Positions 10,301 to 18,100 of a DNA stretch of 64,000 nucleotides are shown here, piece after piece. The notes under the pieces are model-generated. The model was given only the letters and a program-made list of their open reading frames with translations, had not been told where the DNA came from and did no database searches. The stretch lies in NCBI GenBank assembly GCA_028692395.1, contig JAQUXP010000008.1, forward strand, positions 1 through 64,000. The letters are read 5' to 3'. A program made the position numbers and the translations under genes. The DNA is from Lachnospiraceae bacterium (GTDB lineage Bacteria; Bacillota; Clostridia; Lachnospirales; Lachnospiraceae). The stretch's first letter is position 1; each line of letters begins with the position of its first letter.

Positions 10301-13300
10301 AAGGGAGGCATAATCTCCATATACAATATGACTGGAATCATCACGACGAAAACACTGGATTCCGGAGCGGAGAGTGAGATAGTGAACAACAAGGAACCAT
10401 CTTTGTCCTCCATGCTTTCTTTGCTTGCATCATTGCAGTCAGAGCCAGCTATTAGCTTAACCAATATGCGAACATGGACGTTTAAAATAGCTGCTGATGG
10501 TTCTTCGAATTTATATACCACTGCGCAATCCGTATCACATGCTGGAACGATCAATGGATATCATTATACATTCAAAGATGATCAGGTCACAGCGGAGCCG
10601 GTAGATATTGTATTTGCGCAAAAGCGTAATCCGGCGTATGGAACCTATGTAACGGCTACAAGTACAACATCCCGGGTGGATTCCAACAATGAAAAATTCA
10701 CAGGCTGCGTGTACCTCAGTGATAGTAGCTATCTTTATAATCAGTCTGAAACATGGGCGGATAAAGACAATAAAGTTGTGCAACCCATGACATTTGCAGA
10801 GATGCAGTCACGTGCAGCTGACAGCTACCTGACAGATCTTAATACAGATATAAAAGGATCTCAGAGTACGCGGGTGGATCGCTTTAACTGGGCAGCGGCA
10901 GATGGAACAACAACCCACAGATATGAGAAGGCACTTCCTACAGTATATCCATTCCCGGCGCTTTCAGCACAGGTTGGGAGCAAGCTAAGCGATGGAGACA
11001 CAACAACGGGAGCAAACTCCCACTGGGGAGACTGGCCCGAGATGCCGGAACCAGTTGCAGATGATGTAGGACTGTTATACTACGAGATCGTAGATGGAAA
11101 ACTGTATTATCATGGCTATACATCCAACTTTGAGTCGAATCCGAAAGATGCGAAATATACGGAGGTAATGACGAAGGGAACGAACCTAGATGATGGATTA
11201 GTAACTGGCGCAGGAAAGTATGTTACAGAAGATGGGTATCTTGTGTTACTGGCGAACGAATTTTCTGCAACAAGCCAAGATTGTAATGTAGATATCCGGT
11301 TTGCCAACGAGGGGGTTAGCCAGGCAAGTGGGTATCTGGAAAAAGTTACAGATGCAAAGATTGCAAATGCTTTTAAAGGATATACGCCTTATTATCTAAA
11401 TGATAAAGCAATCAATCATGGTGTGTTCACCAACCAGGGACAGGAAAATACGATAACATTAGGTCAGGCAGAATATAGTACGTTTAAGACTCGCACAACA
11501 TTTGTAGTGGATCCTTTGTTTGGTGACTCTGTGATTGATTCATCGACACCTAGAAGTTCAGGTGTTACCTTTGCTGTTCGATCAGCAAGACAGTTACTTC
11601 AGGTGGGCGAGTATTCAAACAAGGGGAAAGTGGGTTATAGATTTGAGCAACAGTTAGATATTGATATGAACCAGACGTTTACAAACCAGAATCAATCGGT
11701 ATCCTATGAATACACAACCCCGATTAGCAGGATGGATTCTGTAACATATATAGCCGATACCTACAAAGATGGAGCTATCTCGAAGGGATACAGTATCAGT
11801 GGACTGAAATCCTATTTATTTCAAACGATAGGCAGATCGAGTGTGATTAAGAATGTTACAATTCTTGATTTGAATTTATCAGAAGCATCCAATTACAATA
11901 AGGTTGGATTTGCAGAAACAGTAGAAGAAGAAGCCCAAATCATAGGCTGCTCCATACATGCCGAAAAAATTGATACTAACGGTTATGCTGCAGTGAAAAT
12001 CGGAAAAGAAGGTACATGGGAAACCTCGGGATTTGTCGATACAAATCGAGGTACGATTAAGGAATGTTATGTCACAGGTAAAATTTCGGGCAAAAATGTA
12101 TATGGCTTTGCAAAGTATAACCAGGGAACAATAGAAAACTGTTACAGCAACGGAATTGCTGAAGCTGCTGTCAATGCAGTGGGCTTTGTGGGAACAAACA
12201 ACAGTGGTGGAACGGTAAAGAAAAGCTATGCCCTTGTATCACTTAGCGCCAGTGGAAAGAACAACGGTCAGGCATATGGATTTGTTCAAAAAAATGATGG
12301 AAGCATCAAGGACTCCTATGCGGCAATGCAGAAGCTGCAGGCAAAAACGATATATCAGTTTGGCGCAGGACAAAACAAGAGCGGAAATTCCTATTATATG
12401 ATTGAAAGCGAGCTTCAAGGGAAAATTGCTGCTGAGACTGTTGGAACGGGAATAACCTATCAACAGTTAAAAGCAAAAGCAGGTGAAAATACTGCCATAG
12501 AATCGATAACCAATAAATTTGGAACAGAGATTAATAATGATAGCAACGATGTGGTTTATCCCTTCCCATTCTATGCATCGACAGAAGCAGATATCACAAT
12601 GCAGTTTTATGGCGATTGGCCGAAATCTGAGACAACAGCCCCGCAAGCGGCTGCAATTCACACCGGTATCGCCTACTACGAGAACAACAACGCAGGCTAT
12701 GAGGGCTGGTACGCACTGACAGATCACATGTCGGATGAGAATAGTCCCTACTGTACTCTGACAGCAGACAAAGGCGTTACCCTGGCAGATACGGACACAT
12801 CCTACGGGATCTTAATTACAGCCGGAGAAACTCCCATCTGTGAGGGAGCAGAGCTTGAAAGCACCCCTGCAGCATCGGTTACGCTGGATGGTGTGGATTA
12901 CGATTATTACAAGCTTGTGGCCGATGATTTACACGCAGAGGCAACCATCACCCTAAAGACAGCCAGTGACGAAGCAGGCACTGTATTTACCTACAATGAT
13001 GATTTTGCGGCGGCAATCGCAGCGGAGAAGCCTCTTGGCGTAGCTGCAGAAGAGGGTGGAAGACCTTATCAGATCCGTACCAATGCACAGCTTCGAAGCA
13101 TCAATCAGAACAAGCAGGGGTATCTGGATAAGGCATACAGACAGACGTTAGACGTGGCATTGACAGGAGAGAACTTTGATCCCATCGGGGGAGCCTCTTC
13201 CTGGACAGAGGATACCTACAGCTTCTTGGGAAGCTATGATGCAGGTTTGATTTTGGAAGGAAGGACATTAACAGATTCCAGCACTGATAGGGCCAGTGAC

Positions 13301-14605
13301 GCAATCCAGGAAGGCTATGCAATCACTGGATTCACGCAGCAGCTGTTATTTACCAGCATTGATGGAAATGGCTATACCAGCGAAGAGGAAGGCAGTAATG
13401 ACCAGTACAAGCAGTTGCAGGGTGGTTTATTCGCCAGTGTGTCAGGAACGATCCGTGGAGTGAACCTGTCCGGAAACCTCAGCCTTCGTACAGACGGTTC
13501 CAACAGTTACCTCCAGGGCGCAGTTGGCTCCATCGCAGGAAATGTGACAGAGCAGGGTGTGATCACAGACACGAATTCAGATGTATGGATTCAGGTAGAT
13601 ATCATCCTTTCCAACTTGAAGCTGGGTGGTCTGGCCGGTGCCAATGATGGAATCATCCAGAACAGTTACTACAATGGTTCCATACAGGATTATTACTACG
13701 ATGAGAATACCAGCGGACAGCTAAGGCTTCAGGAGACAGCAGGAGGCACGGCTTCCATCGGTGGCTTTGCCGGATATAATACAGGAACCATCACCGGTTC
13801 CGGGGCTTCGGCATATCTGTTGCTCCATGTACAAAATCCCGTACCGGCGGCAACCCTTCTGGGGGGCTTTGTAGGATGGAGCTGGGAGAAAGACAGTGAG
13901 ATTACCAACAGCTGGAGTAAGACAGTTCTGGGGAACGCTGAGGGTGTTGTGGGCGGCTTTGCCGGCCTGATATCTGATCAGGAATACACTACCACACTGG
14001 TAAATGACTATGCACTGGTAAGATTCGAAAATATCGGTGACAGTGCCCAAAAAGGACTGTTCCTGGGAAGCAATGGCACCCTTGCCATCCGATCCTGCTA
14101 CGCAGCGGAGCTGAATGGCAGCAATTATCTCCAGAGCAGTACCTGTGAGTTTCAGAATGGAAAAGAGATGAAGCTGGCCGATTATGGATGCTTCATCTGG
14201 AATCGGATAGATGAGATACCCTTTGACACGCTGAACGTAGATGGGGTCTGGAACCTGTCCAACAGTGTATATCCGACACTTACGAAAAACAGTGAGCGTA
14301 ACACGGATCTGATTCAGGTGTCCGGTGGAATCGATGGAGCTAAGGCGGTTACCGTAACTGAGATACCAGGGATAACAGGAGAGACAGCAGATTCACAGGA
14401 ACGGGTGGAGACAGAGAAAACAACCGAAACACAGACGACCGAAACACAGACAACTCCGGCGTCACCTGAGATACATACAACATCCGAAACACAGAAAACG
14501 CCGGAAACAGATGAAGGATCAAAAACACAGGACACTGCCAAAAAGCAGAGCTCTGACAGTGTTTCAGATGTGACAGGAAGCAGTTTGAAAGAAAACGAAT
14601 CATAA
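4364..14605 (+). CDS. Giant prepilin-like protein with GLUG-type repeats
   Basis: One uninterrupted frame of about 3,413 residues. It opens with a basic leader and a class III signal: Gly28, then FTLAE with Glu33 at +5, then a hydrophobic helix to about residue 52. This is the mark of a protein handled by the pilus machinery. The rest is mainly beta-rich repeats of the GLUG type (GGLVG, GGFVG or GGLIG, then a short stretch and an N-C/S-Y core), with well over twenty copies. Three linkers of the form YPFP, then GDW, then YYE (near residues 856, 2193 and 2730) divide it into four modules. Residues about 1895-2040 are a charged, helical-looking insert. The last 80 residues are Thr/Glu-rich, with no sortase motif or membrane anchor. 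The likely role is a pilus-tip or pilus-borne adhesin, which is inference. Start is GTG 4364 or TTG 4373. Confidence 0.85.
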   Translation: MIYLRIIEQSQQKDRKLQKRKIWKGQKGFTLAELLIAVAIMAILAAFGFVAVIQYQKSLKLTEMDSSAQEIFIAAQNHMTAAKASGEWDAYLSLSDSEKAKLGTEILVEPSDYTGSDFEDKDAHAFYYVNYSSKSGQTSMDLTNSILSAMLPFGAIDDTLRSGGSYVIEYDLKTASVYGVFYTDSKYGMSYSDVTALDKLEARSDSTNAKKARKTHQNSEGKNVIIGYYGGATAKNLTEKKLDVKDSDLVIENGDKLTVTIKDRNYTNKEKTTVTVKITGEESKAAKTVLLETGDTKNFWYSVADNKEENKVAGKVYTLTLDDITAKNLHFADNFKDTDETGEENAAFIPGENLVIKVTYGSSTALCKMETLDGYTNSLFHTGITKQDAGGKVEKMDVTIASIRHLQNLSNAISSLGVKVGTATQTEDLTWSREAADKETVIFGKDTVIYNKENQYIDSELKASQGKFLSISNTDLVKYHGSNKNISNFHLLDTAVDKKSYVGLFATLGTSETSEGAFEINNLNLDHFTAQTEEGVGAGTLCGAALGKTQLTVTNVKVTNAKVSAGASTGAAGGLVGSMNNGTIDGCAVYLTDTSEKDTAEDKYTDKDKAFTVTGNQAGGLLGSIAANKTVTVANSFAAVPIAASGDDANAGGLIGKVSGSGTALLTNNYSGGYTTGKEYSTIAYNVTSISGNAGGLIGSITNTAATVQNSYSTCSVSGKNTSGGLIGEDSNTGSNYTNCYAVGLVDTSQAEKTSCGTFAGTLAASNENLTGGNFLHTNYYLSNLNGTLGAVSNAAKPGITARTYQELGALTEAAFTETNTGDGAYEKPQTLTTTADHQTVHYDGAWINLPDAEKAYPFPTVNKTAADTAQRTGVQVGDWQESIDDVTELAYYEIYKDKSGKYTIGLYNNAGSGACPLGLDSLVDDPDGAGLDIVQDGYVVLTSILQNAPLQVLGQDTHTVSQLSGISNLQPAIVDGKSGTAPTWDNGSNPIKKDSTVSFGGKTYYLQFMDLLSVNASADSQYSHFAANGTYFLANLHYAKSAIRNQGSQETNTVNDGLPVVTTGYVADKNQATPYEIRTERQYSMMTQDLKASSFQQFRYSYYAQTVDLDYGKTYSYVSQYFGKATATSMNGNGVAVQYPAAAAAQNMNAETPKQEQPGFSGTYDGNNHSINNLTITGTEGYSAGLFGNTQGALIKNLILNQITVNGTDYVGSLIGSSTSYVSANAAEANHTGSNSFFTKVEKITVTDATVSGKTNVGGLLGASLSTSASKVTMNTMNVSGETLVGGVAGCIKNYGTIIASQNNGISFYGIHMSGKNQITSTGTTDTNKTSKEVGVGGFAGFIESTDGNAGNQIPFSFTDNTLESITMTVSTTGNQSAESAALWAGTICFNQGNDVHYTNCNVNDSTLNANALDASQEFEKVNYGSLYGYATANQNGEGTANPITLNTGVSFKGSKIKESKSTTLKCNMGQMIGMVDGMNLKFSGDFEETVLPNINSTQSTDESIFAFGKYIGLLKDSAITNGTIFNKKISYNENGTTNNTYNIMAVHYGGFVGLLRNSTIGNVTVNQPISLKHQRNNNGSIGGLFGTVDESSSVSDIRVYNDVTLSGSVGAEGGIIGTLLGQAWDLYLEPSNGGSITVNMTDGNNTTTYSGGLVGKVTGGSSDLRTSKVSRVIVQGDTNNEKSSYTGGLAGAVMDGGTSKSNVTNCTADNSIVQNGFNVGGAFGKIESASVTYCDVRLSDIAEDQSISITGNYKVTGSGNSGGFVGHIKNATVSNCFAAIPVSASGSNASSTGGFVGQITGNTTQLYNNYASGDVTGQTAETAVSGSTVGGFVGMIASNATGNKIDDCYATGDVAGGTVIGGFLGSLGSSAYVNNCYSLGTVDQTVDLHGGFVGKGGDKFAQISTQEDVENAKLLYKTMKLDIEEEYRNALKKDPNSKETQIYKLCLLGCIERYKGTPYSLEKVTEELISELKTDYLKGGIISIYNMTGIITTKTLDSGAESEIVNNKEPSLSSMLSLLASLQSEPAISLTNMRTWTFKIAADGSSNLYTTAQSVSHAGTINGYHYTFKDDQVTAEPVDIVFAQKRNPAYGTYVTATSTTSRVDSNNEKFTGCVYLSDSSYLYNQSETWADKDNKVVQPMTFAEMQSRAADSYLTDLNTDIKGSQSTRVDRFNWAAADGTTTHRYEKALPTVYPFPALSAQVGSKLSDGDTTTGANSHWGDWPEMPEPVADDVGLLYYEIVDGKLYYHGYTSNFESNPKDAKYTEVMTKGTNLDDGLVTGAGKYVTEDGYLVLLANEFSATSQDCNVDIRFANEGVSQASGYLEKVTDAKIANAFKGYTPYYLNDKAINHGVFTNQGQENTITLGQAEYSTFKTRTTFVVDPLFGDSVIDSSTPRSSGVTFAVRSARQLLQVGEYSNKGKVGYRFEQQLDIDMNQTFTNQNQSVSYEYTTPISRMDSVTYIADTYKDGAISKGYSISGLKSYLFQTIGRSSVIKNVTILDLNLSEASNYNKVGFAETVEEEAQIIGCSIHAEKIDTNGYAAVKIGKEGTWETSGFVDTNRGTIKECYVTGKISGKNVYGFAKYNQGTIENCYSNGIAEAAVNAVGFVGTNNSGGTVKKSYALVSLSASGKNNGQAYGFVQKNDGSIKDSYAAMQKLQAKTIYQFGAGQNKSGNSYYMIESELQGKIAAETVGTGITYQQLKAKAGENTAIESITNKFGTEINNDSNDVVYPFPFYASTEADITMQFYGDWPKSETTAPQAAAIHTGIAYYENNNAGYEGWYALTDHMSDENSPYCTLTADKGVTLADTDTSYGILITAGETPICEGAELESTPAASVTLDGVDYDYYKLVADDLHAEATITLKTASDEAGTVFTYNDDFAAAIAAEKPLGVAAEEGGRPYQIRTNAQLRSINQNKQGYLDKAYRQTLDVALTGENFDPIGGASSWTEDTYSFLGSYDAGLILEGRTLTDSSTDRASDAIQEGYAITGFTQQLLFTSIDGNGYTSEEEGSNDQYKQLQGGLFASVSGTIRGVNLSGNLSLRTDGSNSYLQGAVGSIAGNVTEQGVITDTNSDVWIQVDIILSNLKLGGLAGANDGIIQNSYYNGSIQDYYYDENTSGQLRLQETAGGTASIGGFAGYNTGTITGSGASAYLLLHVQNPVPAATLLGGFVGWSWEKDSEITNSWSKTVLGNAEGVVGGFAGLISDQEYTTTLVNDYALVRFENIGDSAQKGLFLGSNGTLAIRSCYAAELNGSNYLQSSTCEFQNGKEMKLADYGCFIWNRIDEIPFDTLNVDGVWNLSNSVYPTLTKNSERNTDLIQVSGGIDGAKAVTVTEIPGITGETADSQERVETEKTTETQTTETQTTPASPEIHTTSETQKTPETDEGSKTQDTAKKQSSDSVSDVTGSSLKENES

Positions 14606-14638
14606 GGGGCTGAACAGGGTTTCGAAGTTCAAGAGCAT

Positions 14639-14704
14639 AAAAACAACCGATTTTGCTAAAATTATAAGAAGATAGTTTTCTTATAACGCAAAGTCGGTTG
14701 TTTT
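14639..14704. terminator. Bidirectional terminator-like hairpin, family copy A
   Basis: Left arm AAAAACAACCGATTTTGC pairs with right arm GCAAAGTCGGTTGTTTT, with an inner stem ATAAGAA/TTCTTAT and a conserved asymmetric internal loop between. It has an A-run on the left and a T-run on the right, so it can terminate both strands. It sits between two convergent genes, the giant pilin-like gene and the 15.5-kb pilin. A 21-base upstream stretch (14619-14639) matches the flank of copy C with two differences. Confidence 0.8.
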
Positions 14705-14711
14705 GGTATCC

Positions 14712-15563
14712 TTAGGAGTGCTTGTATTTTTCGAGTGCATTCTGCAAGTGCTTGCTTGCATTTTCATAGGTTTGCTGTTTTGAATTCTCATTTGTGCTGG
14801 GCTCATATTTTTGGTAACCTGACAGAACCTTGTAATCACCATCATTAACAATTTTATCTCCGGATGTTACATCGGCAATCCAGACGGTGTAGGTAGCAGT
14901 CTTAAGATTATAGCGGAGAACTGGAATCGTTTGTTTGTTAGAGACCGGTAAATTACTAATATCAACTGGAGTCCAATAGAAGAAAGAATTACTTCTGTCA
15001 AACTGCCATGTCTTCATCTGATCAGCATCCAGAGCTAAGTTATATTTTTTGAGCAGGTTGAGAAACTCATCTGTACGTGTGTTGAGCCCTACTGCGCCTG
15101 AATCATAAGTACTTACCGGTTTATAGCCATTCTCGGTAGCGATTTCATCATAATTTTTTAAGAGGTCAATGATTTCTGTACTCAATCCCGTCTTGGTTAA
15201 TGCATCTGATGGAGATGATTCGCCAGTTTCCCCGGTATGCTTGCTGCATGCAACAGAGAAAGTACCCTTCGCCTCATCCTTTTTGATTTTATAAATACCC
15301 TTCGATGGACAGTGTGCACCATCCTGGGATTCATATTTTGCTAATAAATCGTCATCTACTGTTATACTGGGATCAGAGATCAGGTCTATCATTATATGTC
15401 GATATAAGGTATCACGGTTTGATAAACAGGCGGCTTCTCTTGCCTTGGCAAGCTGGCTGGTAAAGAGCGGTATGGATATGGCAACCAGCACACCGATGAC
15501 TGCAATAACAATCAGTAATTCAGCCAGGGTAAAGCCCCTGTTATGCGTATTCATACTTTTCAT
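14712..15563 (-). CDS. Type IV major-pilin-like prepilin
   Basis: About 283 residues starting with a short leader, MKSMNTHNRG, cut before FTLAE (Glu at +5, residue 15). A long hydrophobic helix (VIAVIGVLVAI) follows, ending in the classic IPLFTSQLAKAREA. The remainder is an exported alpha/beta domain ending in a basic tail. The nearest ATG to the AAGGA site, with 9-base spacing, is at 15563; an ATG three codons earlier overlaps that site. It points toward the giant pilin-like gene and shares a hairpin terminator with it. The decayed copy at the left edge is its paralogue. It is probably the pilus subunit processed by the nearby prepilin peptidase. Confidence 0.85.
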   Translation of the reverse strand: MKSMNTHNRGFTLAELLIVIAVIGVLVAISIPLFTSQLAKAREAACLSNRDTLYRHIMIDLISDPSITVDDDLLAKYESQDGAHCPSKGIYKIKKDEAKGTFSVACSKHTGETGESSPSDALTKTGLSTEIIDLLKNYDEIATENGYKPVSTYDSGAVGLNTRTDEFLNLLKKYNLALDADQMKTWQFDRSNSFFYWTPVDISNLPVSNKQTIPVLRYNLKTATYTVWIADVTSGDKIVNDGDYKVLSGYQKYEPSTNENSKQQTYENASKHLQNALEKYKHS

Positions 15564-15643
15564 AAACACCATTCCTTATTCCTTTTCTATATTTCACTTC
15601 ATATGTTTATTATAGCTTACTTCTGCCAAAAATGAAAGTGGAT

Positions 15644-15787
15644 TTAACTATTCAGCAGGTCTGTGCATTTACTGCACAGACCGTAAGAAAGTGATACAAG
15701 TAAATGATGAAATATGCATGCTTTTTGCAAGAATCGGCAGTGCGATACAGACACAGGAGGTAGAAAAAAGGCTGCACAGAGTAACAG
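15644..15787 (+). repeat. MITE-like element, copy 2 (right end worn)
   Basis: Starts TTAACTATTCAGCAGG and carries a perfect hairpin, GGTCTGTGC, then ATTTACT, then GCACAGACC. AAGAAAGTGATACAAG follows, as in copies 1 and 3. The right terminus is poorly preserved, so its end is approximate. The 366-base gap between the pilin and the next gene holds this element and AT-rich promoter-like sequence, including TATAAT read on the - strand at 15609-15614. Confidence 0.6.
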
Positions 15788-15939
15788 GGAAAGGAAGAAA
15801 AGTACAGCTTCTGTAAAAAATGTGAATTTTGATAAAAATCAGTACAATATAACATAAAATATTGATAAATAACTTCATGTGAGTTACTATTATAAATATA
15901 AGTTAAAATCAACAAATACAAGGGAAAAAGGGGAAAAAT

Positions 15940-16827
15940 ATGGAATTTTTATATGAGCTGTTTGGGTTACAGGTTACCTGTGAGGACTGGAGCTTTACAG
16001 AACGACTTCCGGCATTGATGCGAAGGATGTACCGGTTTTACTCTGCGAGAATTGATGGTAATTCCTGCGTGGTGATGGAACTGTGCAGTGAGTTTCCTAC
16101 GATACCGGGGCTGGAAAAGCAGATTCGGATGGTCCGGCTCCAGGAGGAGGTACCGGTAATTCTGAAGGTGGATCAGGTTTCGGCGCTTCGAAGAAAAAAA
16201 CTGATACAGGCCCATATTGCATTTCTTGCAGGAGAGCAGCAGGTATATCTGCCATTTCTGGCCACGTATCTGGAAAGCCGTGAGGTGAAATGTCAGAAAA
16301 GTCTGGGCACGGTGAAGTATCTGCAGTATTCTGCGCAGCAGTTATTTCTGTGGTATCTGTATCAGGAACAGCAGAGAGTCTATGTGGCAAAGGCACTGGA
16401 GATACTGCCATATTCGGCGATGTCCCTAAGCCGTGCAGCCAGACAGCTGGAGGCCACCGGACTCTTCCAGATCAGCAAGGAAGGTGTGAACAGAATTCTG
16501 GAGTGCACGAAGGAGAAAGACACCTTATTGGAACGGATGGGTCCGCTGCTTCGCACACCGGTGAAATGTCGGGGATATGTGGAACGAAGTGCTGTGACGA
16601 AGGATATGGTATTGTCCGGTGAATCGGCAAGAAGGGCCATGAAGGGAGAAAACCCGGGGCGGGTTGTGACCTATGCGGTGGATGAGAAAAAGTTCGACCT
16701 GAGCATGCTCCAGACGGAGCTTTTCGGTGCCGACAGACAGGTGAGCCTGGAGATTTGGCACTATGATCCGCAAATTTTCGCAAAGCATGGGAGGATTGAT
16801 GCGATTTCCATGAAACTTTGCAGATGA
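15940..16827 (+). CDS. Uncharacterised protein, possible winged-helix regulator
   Basis: The 295 residues match no family I can name with certainty. The N-terminal half is alpha/beta-like. The middle segment (about residues 145-190, LPYSAMSLSRAARQLEATGLF) reads like a winged-helix DNA-binding motif, as in MarR-like proteins of Clostridia. A later stretch (about 200-260) includes VLSGESARRAM, reminiscent of AbiEi-like antitoxins. It may be short at the C-terminus, ending abruptly at ISMKLCR. It is preceded by a G-rich ribosome binding site (AAGGGGAAAAAT) and stands alone in its transcription unit. Whether it senses a ligand or acts as an antitoxin cannot be read here. Confidence 0.5.
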   Translation: MEFLYELFGLQVTCEDWSFTERLPALMRRMYRFYSARIDGNSCVVMELCSEFPTIPGLEKQIRMVRLQEEVPVILKVDQVSALRRKKLIQAHIAFLAGEQQVYLPFLATYLESREVKCQKSLGTVKYLQYSAQQLFLWYLYQEQQRVYVAKALEILPYSAMSLSRAARQLEATGLFQISKEGVNRILECTKEKDTLLERMGPLLRTPVKCRGYVERSAVTKDMVLSGESARRAMKGENPGRVVTYAVDEKKFDLSMLQTELFGADRQVSLEIWHYDPQIFAKHGRIDAISMKLCR

Positions 16828-16831
16828 AACC

Positions 16832-16860
16832 TTGCCTTTTCAGACAATTCCTTTTATAAT
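16832..16860 (+). promoter_or_regulatory. Promoter of ridA operon
   Basis: TTGCCT (16832-16837) and a perfect TATAAT (16855-16860) with 17-bp spacing, about 70 bases before the RidA start. Confidence 0.55.
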
Positions 16861-16929
16861 CATAGTTGTAATTATTAAAAAATATACCTCCTATGGAGGC
16901 ATGGAAAACATCAAAGGAGAACAAACATT

Positions 16930-17307
16930 ATGGCAAAAGAGATTATCAGCACAGAAAAAGCACCCGCAGCAATCGGACCGTATGTACAGGGCATCAAGAG
17001 TAACGGTGTTCTTTATATGTCAGGTCAGCTGGGATTTGATATGAAAGATGGCAGTATCCCGGAAGATGTTTCCGAGCAGGCAAAGAATTCCCTTTCCAAT
17101 CTGCAGGCAGTCATGGAAGCCGCAGGAACAGATAAAAGCAAAGTCCTTAAAACCACGATTTTCCTGACAGATATGAATGATTTTGCGAAGGTAAATGAGG
17201 TTTATGGTACATTTTTTGGAGAACAGAAGCCGGCACGTTCCTGCGTAGCTGTTGCGGCATTGCCCAAGGCAGCAAAAGTTGAGATCGAGTGCCTTGTAGA
17301 AGCTTAA
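16930..17307 (+). CDS. ridA: RidA family reactive intermediate deaminase
   Basis: The 125-residue cytosolic trimer-forming protein of the YjgF/YER057c/UK114 family hydrolyses reactive enamine/imine intermediates released by PLP enzymes such as threonine dehydratase. Visible landmarks are the start STEKAPAAIGPYVQG, the GQLG strand, and RSCVAVAALPKAAKVEIE, whose Arg is the substrate carboxylate ligand in the family, with the terminal IECLVEA. Full length. AAAGGAG lies upstream. A two-part threonine/serine exporter follows 4 bases later, so a link to threonine metabolism is plausible. Confidence 0.93.
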   Translation: MAKEIISTEKAPAAIGPYVQGIKSNGVLYMSGQLGFDMKDGSIPEDVSEQAKNSLSNLQAVMEAAGTDKSKVLKTTIFLTDMNDFAKVNEVYGTFFGEQKPARSCVAVAALPKAAKVEIECLVEA

Positions 17308-17311
17308 TCGT

Positions 17312-18100
17312 ATGGAGACGGAGCAGTTACTGGTGGATACGGCAGTGCTTGCCGGTGAGATCATGCAGCGAAGCGGTGCTGAGACCTATCGGGTCGAGGA
17401 CACTATGAGTCACATTATGAGAAAATCTCACGCCACACGGATTGAAACCTCTGCATTTACGACGATGCTTCTGGTATCCTTGCAGGAGGAGGGCAGACAG
17501 CCCCTTACAGTGGTCAGACGTGTACACAAGCGTGGGATGAATCTGGACCGAATCGTGCATGTAAATGAAATCTCCAGAAAGCTCTGTGGTGACAGCCTGT
17601 CTTTAGAGGAGGCCTACGCAGAGCTGAAGGCGATAGAGCAGGAATCCCAAAAGCTGTATCGTCCCATCACATATCAGGCAGCAACACTTCTGACGGTCAT
17701 AGGGTTTGCCGTGTTTTTCGGCGGAACCTGGCTGGATATCATCGGCGGCGGTATCGTGGGAGCAGTGCTGGTTGGGATTAACCTGCTGGGGAAGAAACTC
17801 AGGTTTAATAATGTATTCCAGGATATCTCCGCCAGCATCGGTATTGCCCTTATGGGCATTATACTGAAGCAGTATGTTTTCTGGAATATGAACCTTGAGA
17901 CAGTGATCATCAGCGGTATCATGCCTCTTGTACCTGGAATTGCCATAACGAATGCAGTACGGGATACTTTGATGGGAGATTATCTGTCAGGTGCCGCCCG
18001 CATCCTGGAGGCATTTATGCAGGCAGCGGCAGTTGCGGTTGGAATTGGTGTGGGAATCGTGATCGCATCGGCTCTCATCGGAGAGAAGGTGCTGCTGTGA
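17312..18100 (+). CDS. Threonine/serine exporter, ThrE N-terminal half
   Basis: The 262 residues form the larger part of a split ThrE-type exporter. A cytoplasmic N-terminal domain of about 110 residues (GEIMQRSGAETYRVEDTM, then RVHKRGMNLDRIVHVN) is followed by five or so membrane helices from about residue 118. In Corynebacterium ThrE both halves are one chain; in Firmicutes they are normally two genes, as here. Start ATG 17312 lies four bases after ridA. It overlaps the second half by 4 bases. Confidence 0.88.
   Translation: METEQLLVDTAVLAGEIMQRSGAETYRVEDTMSHIMRKSHATRIETSAFTTMLLVSLQEEGRQPLTVVRRVHKRGMNLDRIVHVNEISRKLCGDSLSLEEAYAELKAIEQESQKLYRPITYQAATLLTVIGFAVFFGGTWLDIIGGGIVGAVLVGINLLGKKLRFNNVFQDISASIGIALMGIILKQYVFWNMNLETVIISGIMPLVPGIAITNAVRDTLMGDYLSGAARILEAFMQAAAVAVGIGVGIVIASALIGEKVLL

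Noticed and set aside
15652-15921. Small frame between pilin and the next gene
   Set aside because: It lies in repeat and promoter-like sequence, without ribosome binding site or recognisable domain.
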